From SAR202 cluster bacterium (GTDB taxonomy: Bacteria > Chloroflexota > Dehalococcoidia > Lucifugimonadales > UBA1123), in contig JASLRP010000441.1 of assembly GCA_030743915.1 (NCBI GenBank), positions 1 to 7,756 of the forward strand: a DNA stretch of 7,756 nucleotides. The letters are read 5' to 3'. Numbering within the stretch: position 1 is the first letter of the stretch; each line of letters starts with the position of its first letter. The translations under genes and the position numbers were made by a program. The notes under the pieces are model-generated. The model ran no database searches, had not been told where the DNA came from, and worked only from the letters and a program-made list of their open reading frames with translations. Shown one piece after another: positions 5,645 to 7,756 of this stretch.

Positions 5645-6856
5645 TTAGAATTCGACCGTCCAGGGAAACCTCTCTGTGGCGAATGCTCGATCCAGAGTTT
5701 TGAGACTCCCTCGGGTGTGTTCTTCGATCCGCCCAGCGCGCCCAAGCGTCGACAGCGTTGTCCCGCCCAGGTAGATCGACGCCAGATCGCTCACCGAAAT
5801 CTCCAGGTCTGGCGAGCGGCTGGTCGGCTTGCAGGAAACTCCATCTGGACTTGTCTCGACCTCGATGCGCTTTTCGTTCCACAAGCACATTGGATCGTGG
5901 ACCTGGATTACGACGCGACACTCGGACGCATAGCTGCGGGACGACAAGGCTTTCTGGACATCGACCAATCTGAGCCAGAGACCGTCCTGGACCGAGCGCT
6001 CCAAACGTCGAGGTTCAGTCAACATCCAGGGCAACGGGTCGTCTATCGGGCGGCTCGACGCAACAATCGAGTCCATCAATTCGATTCCGAAACAGTGCCT
6101 CCAGAGCGCGCTCTCAACCTTTGGCGTCGCTCCGAGAAGCAATAGCACGACTACTTCAGACCTGTCACGGATTCGGTACGACACGAGTCCGCCAGGGCCG
6201 CCATAGCCATCGTGAACGACATGAAACAACTCACTGCCGCCTTCGCGCCAATGCTCTGGATCGGACGCGAAAGCGTCCCACCACTGACCGTTGTAGTCGA
6301 ACATGCCTGAACGCTCGCGCCGGACCCGGTCGTAGATCACCGGGCCAATCTCGCGAGCTTCTTGAGGACTCACGAATCGAGTCTCGACTGTTGCGCTCGC
6401 GGGACCTGTCATCCCGGTGTGCTCACGTCGGATGCTCCAGTTTTCGATCCAGGATGCGATGCCATACCCGAACCTTTCGTAGATCGAGCTTTCTGTTGCG
6501 GTAAGCCCTGCCAGTGGTTCCCCTCTTTCGTGAAAATCGGAGAGTTGACGCTTCGTCATTCTGGTCAGAATTCCGTTTCTGCGGTGAGTCGGCAGGACAG
6601 CCACCCAATCAACGTATGCCAGAGGAACAGCGCCACCCGGCACGCTCATCGTGAACGTGTGCGCGGATGTTGTCCCAACGACCCTGTCCCCATCGAAAGC
6701 GCCGATTGTCCGGTCGATTTCAGTCGTGCCTCGAATCTGAAGCTGCCTCGCTTCGGTTGTATGCTCTCCGAATCCCAGCGCGGCGGCGCGCTCCCACGCA
6801 GGAAACTCTTCCTCCGTGATCGTCCGCACCTTTATCGTATTCTGAATTCGGTTCAA
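5645..6856 (-). CDS. Eis-like GNAT N-acetyltransferase with SCP2-type C-terminal domain
   Basis: A GNAT-family acetyl-CoA-dependent N-acetyltransferase resembling Eis of mycobacteria, which acetylates several amines of aminoglycosides and other substrates. The open frame runs from TTG at 6940, and residues are numbered from there. The acetyl-CoA-binding motif is V113-A-V-L-P-T-H-R-R-N-G. Y154 (in S-I-Y-E-R-F-G-Y-G) corresponds to the general-acid Tyr126 of Eis. A second GNAT-like half spans about 175-325. A sterol-carrier-like domain follows (about 330-431, with P-D-L-E-I-S...I-Y-L-G-G...A-G-R), ending in F431, whose free carboxylate is the general base in Eis. I place the start near TTG 6856 (about 403 residues, as in Eis). 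GTG 6829 is also possible; TTG 6865 has a weak GAG upstream. The first 25-30 residues of the long frame coincide with a hairpin terminator and do not resemble the family. Substrates in this organism are unknown; homologs outside mycobacteria vary. Confidence 0.88.
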   Translation of the reverse strand: MNRIQNTIKVRTITEEEFPAWERAAALGFGEHTTEARQLQIRGTTEIDRTIGAFDGDRVVGTTSAHTFTMSVPGGAVPLAYVDWVAVLPTHRRNGILTRMTKRQLSDFHERGEPLAGLTATESSIYERFGYGIASWIENWSIRREHTGMTGPASATVETRFVSPQEAREIGPVIYDRVRRERSGMFDYNGQWWDAFASDPEHWREGGSELFHVVHDGYGGPGGLVSYRIRDRSEVVVLLLLGATPKVESALWRHCFGIELMDSIVASSRPIDDPLPWMLTEPRRLERSVQDGLWLRLVDVQKALSSRSYASECRVVIQVHDPMCLWNEKRIEVETSPDGVSCKPTSRSPDLEISVSDLASIYLGGTTLSTLGRAGRIEEHTRGSLKTLDRAFATERFPWTVEF

Positions 6857-6902
6857 ACCAAGCAACCATCGATTCTCGATCAGAAAGATAACCTGATTTA
6901 AC

Positions 6903-6935
6903 GCGAAAAGGCGACCAGAATGATCGCCTCTTCGC
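6903..6935 (-). terminator. Hairpin terminator downstream of the duplicated-domain gene
   Basis: On the minus strand GCGAAGAGGCGA (6935-6924) pairs with TCGCCTTTTCGC (6914-6903) over a 9-nt loop: 12 bp with a single G-U pair. On the plus strand that pair becomes an A-C mismatch, so the fold favours minus-strand RNA. It begins 26 nt past the stop at 6962. The T-run lies inside the 3' arm, much as in the 1912-1961 terminator. A weak or partial terminator is possible. Confidence 0.55.
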
Positions 6936-6961
6936 ATCAAACATTCTGTCGAATTGGAGAC

Positions 6962-7753
6962 TTAAGAGTTGTTCTCCTCGTCCATCCTGAGCGCCACTTC
7001 GGCAACTTCGGCGACGCTCTGAGCCACGACCGCAGGATTCAGTCCCGCAGCGTGATCCAGATAGCCTGCCCTGGTCAGCATCGACGCCAGCTTCCCTCCT
7101 CGGAACAGGTCCAACGCCCATTCCAGCGAGTCCGGGACGGTGGTCGTGTCGAGGTAAAGCCGCTGGTTCTTGGAGCGGGGGCCATAGTGGTAGTGAGGAG
7201 CCTTCTGAAAGCAGTCGAAAGTCAGCAGCTCGAACTCGTCGCCGTCTATGTCACCCAGAATATGGATTGTCACGCCCTCATCCTCGCCCACATGTCGGTA
7301 TTCCAGACAAAAACGCACGGGCCCGGCCTCGATGATCACGTCCCCGCGATTGTGGAACACGACCCTCCGGCCCTCGAAGGCCATCTCTCGGGCTTTGGCC
7401 TCCGTCTCATCCAGCGTGCTGGAGAGTTGGTCCGCATCAATGCCATCGGCCAGGTCGCCGTATCCTGCTCGACGCACCATCTCCGATAATTGTGTCCGAA
7501 GTTGAATGATCGTCCAGTCCAGAGGGTTGCCTTCAGTGGTCTGGTCCAGCATCAATCGTTCATTGAGTTTTGAAGGGCCATAGTGATAATGCGGCTGATG
7601 ATCGAAACAATCGAACCGCAGAAGTTCGACCTCCTCGCCGTCCACATCTCCCAGCGCATGGATGCAAAGGCCCTGGTCGGAGAGCAAGTCTCGATACTCC
7701 AGGCCAAACTTAATATTGCCGTCGCCGATAATTACGTCGCCACGTTCTGTCAT
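6962..7753 (-). CDS. Unrecognised protein with two tandem PHYHYGP domains
   Basis: I do not recognise this family. The 263 residues (if ATG 7753 is the start) contain two copies of one domain, residues 4-105 and 136-237, offset by 132 residues, joined by an acidic, probably helical linker (about 106-135). Over the first 70 aligned positions I count 43 identities without gaps. Each copy reads R-G-D-V-I-I, a core with L-E-Y-R, I-H-x-L-G-D-x-D-G, F-D-C-F-x(3)-P-H-Y-H-Y-G-P, N-x-R-L-x-L-D-x-T-T, then W and R-A-G-Y. The first part looks beta-rich and the second helical. The paired histidines of HYHYG, plus the upstream IH and DxDG, could bind a metal, but that is inference. There is no signal peptide or membrane segment, and the sequence is acidic overall, so it is probably cytoplasmic. 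The frame stays open to the window edge, so the true start, and perhaps a further repeat, may lie beyond it. A hairpin terminator follows the stop. Confidence 0.85.
   Translation of the reverse strand: MTERGDVIIGDGNIKFGLEYRDLLSDQGLCIHALGDVDGEEVELLRFDCFDHQPHYHYGPSKLNERLMLDQTTEGNPLDWTIIQLRTQLSEMVRRAGYGDLADGIDADQLSSTLDETEAKAREMAFEGRRVVFHNRGDVIIEAGPVRFCLEYRHVGEDEGVTIHILGDIDGDEFELLTFDCFQKAPHYHYGPRSKNQRLYLDTTTVPDSLEWALDLFRGGKLASMLTRAGYLDHAAGLNPAVVAQSVAEVAEVALRMDEENNS
7043..7348 (-). repeat. Domain copy 2 of the duplicated protein
   Basis: Encodes residues 136-237, including F179-D-C-F and P186-H-Y-H-Y-G-P192. Both histidines, the DxDG element and N-x-R-L-x-L-D are kept, so both copies appear to be under selection. 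One residue is inserted late in this copy, before R-A-G-Y. Confidence 0.85.
7439..7744 (-). repeat. Domain copy 1 of the duplicated protein
   Basis: Encodes residues 4-105, including F47-D-C-F and P54-H-Y-H-Y-G-P60. It aligns with copy 2 at a 396-bp offset. The two copies are visibly diverged at the nucleotide level, so the duplication is not recent. Confidence 0.85.
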
Positions 7754-7756
7754 TCC

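Noticed and set aside
5717..6145. Plus-strand open frames opposite the acetyltransferase (also 6362-6901)
   Set aside because: They are shadows of the Eis-like gene, with no recognisable motif or ribosome site.
6920..7489. Plus-strand 189-residue frame opposite the duplicated protein
   Set aside because: The internal repeat with conserved residues is on the minus strand, so this frame is the shadow.

Overview
The window holds six protein-coding genes on both strands, about 56-58% GC by eye, tightly packed, with one structured intergenic region. No tRNA, rRNA, CRISPR array or mobile element is visible. The gene mix (GlcF-type Fe-S subunit, atypical SDR, chorismate synthase beside an aldo/keto reductase, MFS_3-type exporter, Eis-like acetyltransferase, duplicated orphan protein) and the weak Shine-Dalgarno sites would suit a free-living bacterium of the Chloroflexota (for example the marine SAR202/Dehalococcoidia side) or an actinobacterium-like lineage. 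This is an impression from gene content and protein style, not a demonstrated placement.

Layout. (1) Bases 2-1054 (+) are the C-terminal part of a GlcF-like protein, cut by the left edge. It is followed 46 bp later by an SDR gene (1101-1892, +) with a strong ribosome binding site, probably in the same operon. (2) A perfect 21-bp hairpin (1912-1961) separates this operon from the convergent aroC and probably terminates both. (3) On the minus strand an aldo/keto reductase (3951-3097) lies 36 bp upstream of aroC (3060-1969), a likely two-gene transcript. (4) The 243-bp divergent region 3952-4194 holds a candidate promoter, a compact structured RNA of about 110 nt ending in a good intrinsic terminator, and a second candidate promoter so close to the next ATG that the mRNA would be leaderless. 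(5) An MFS exporter (4195-5607, +) has an unusual, about 70-residue, disordered Ser/Thr/Gly/Pro-rich N-terminus. (6) On the minus strand come a protein with two copies of an unrecognised PHYHYGP domain (7753-6962), a hairpin terminator, and an Eis-like GNAT acetyltransferase (about 6856-5645) convergent with the exporter.

How the genes may work together. GlcF and the SDR suggest oxidation of 2-hydroxyacids or related alcohols. AroC is housekeeping shikimate-pathway chemistry. An exporter facing an Eis-like acetyltransferase could be a small detoxification neighbourhood, but this rests only on adjacency. The least explained items are the duplicated PHYHYGP protein, the SDR whose whole catalytic tetrad is replaced, and the structured RNA ahead of the exporter.
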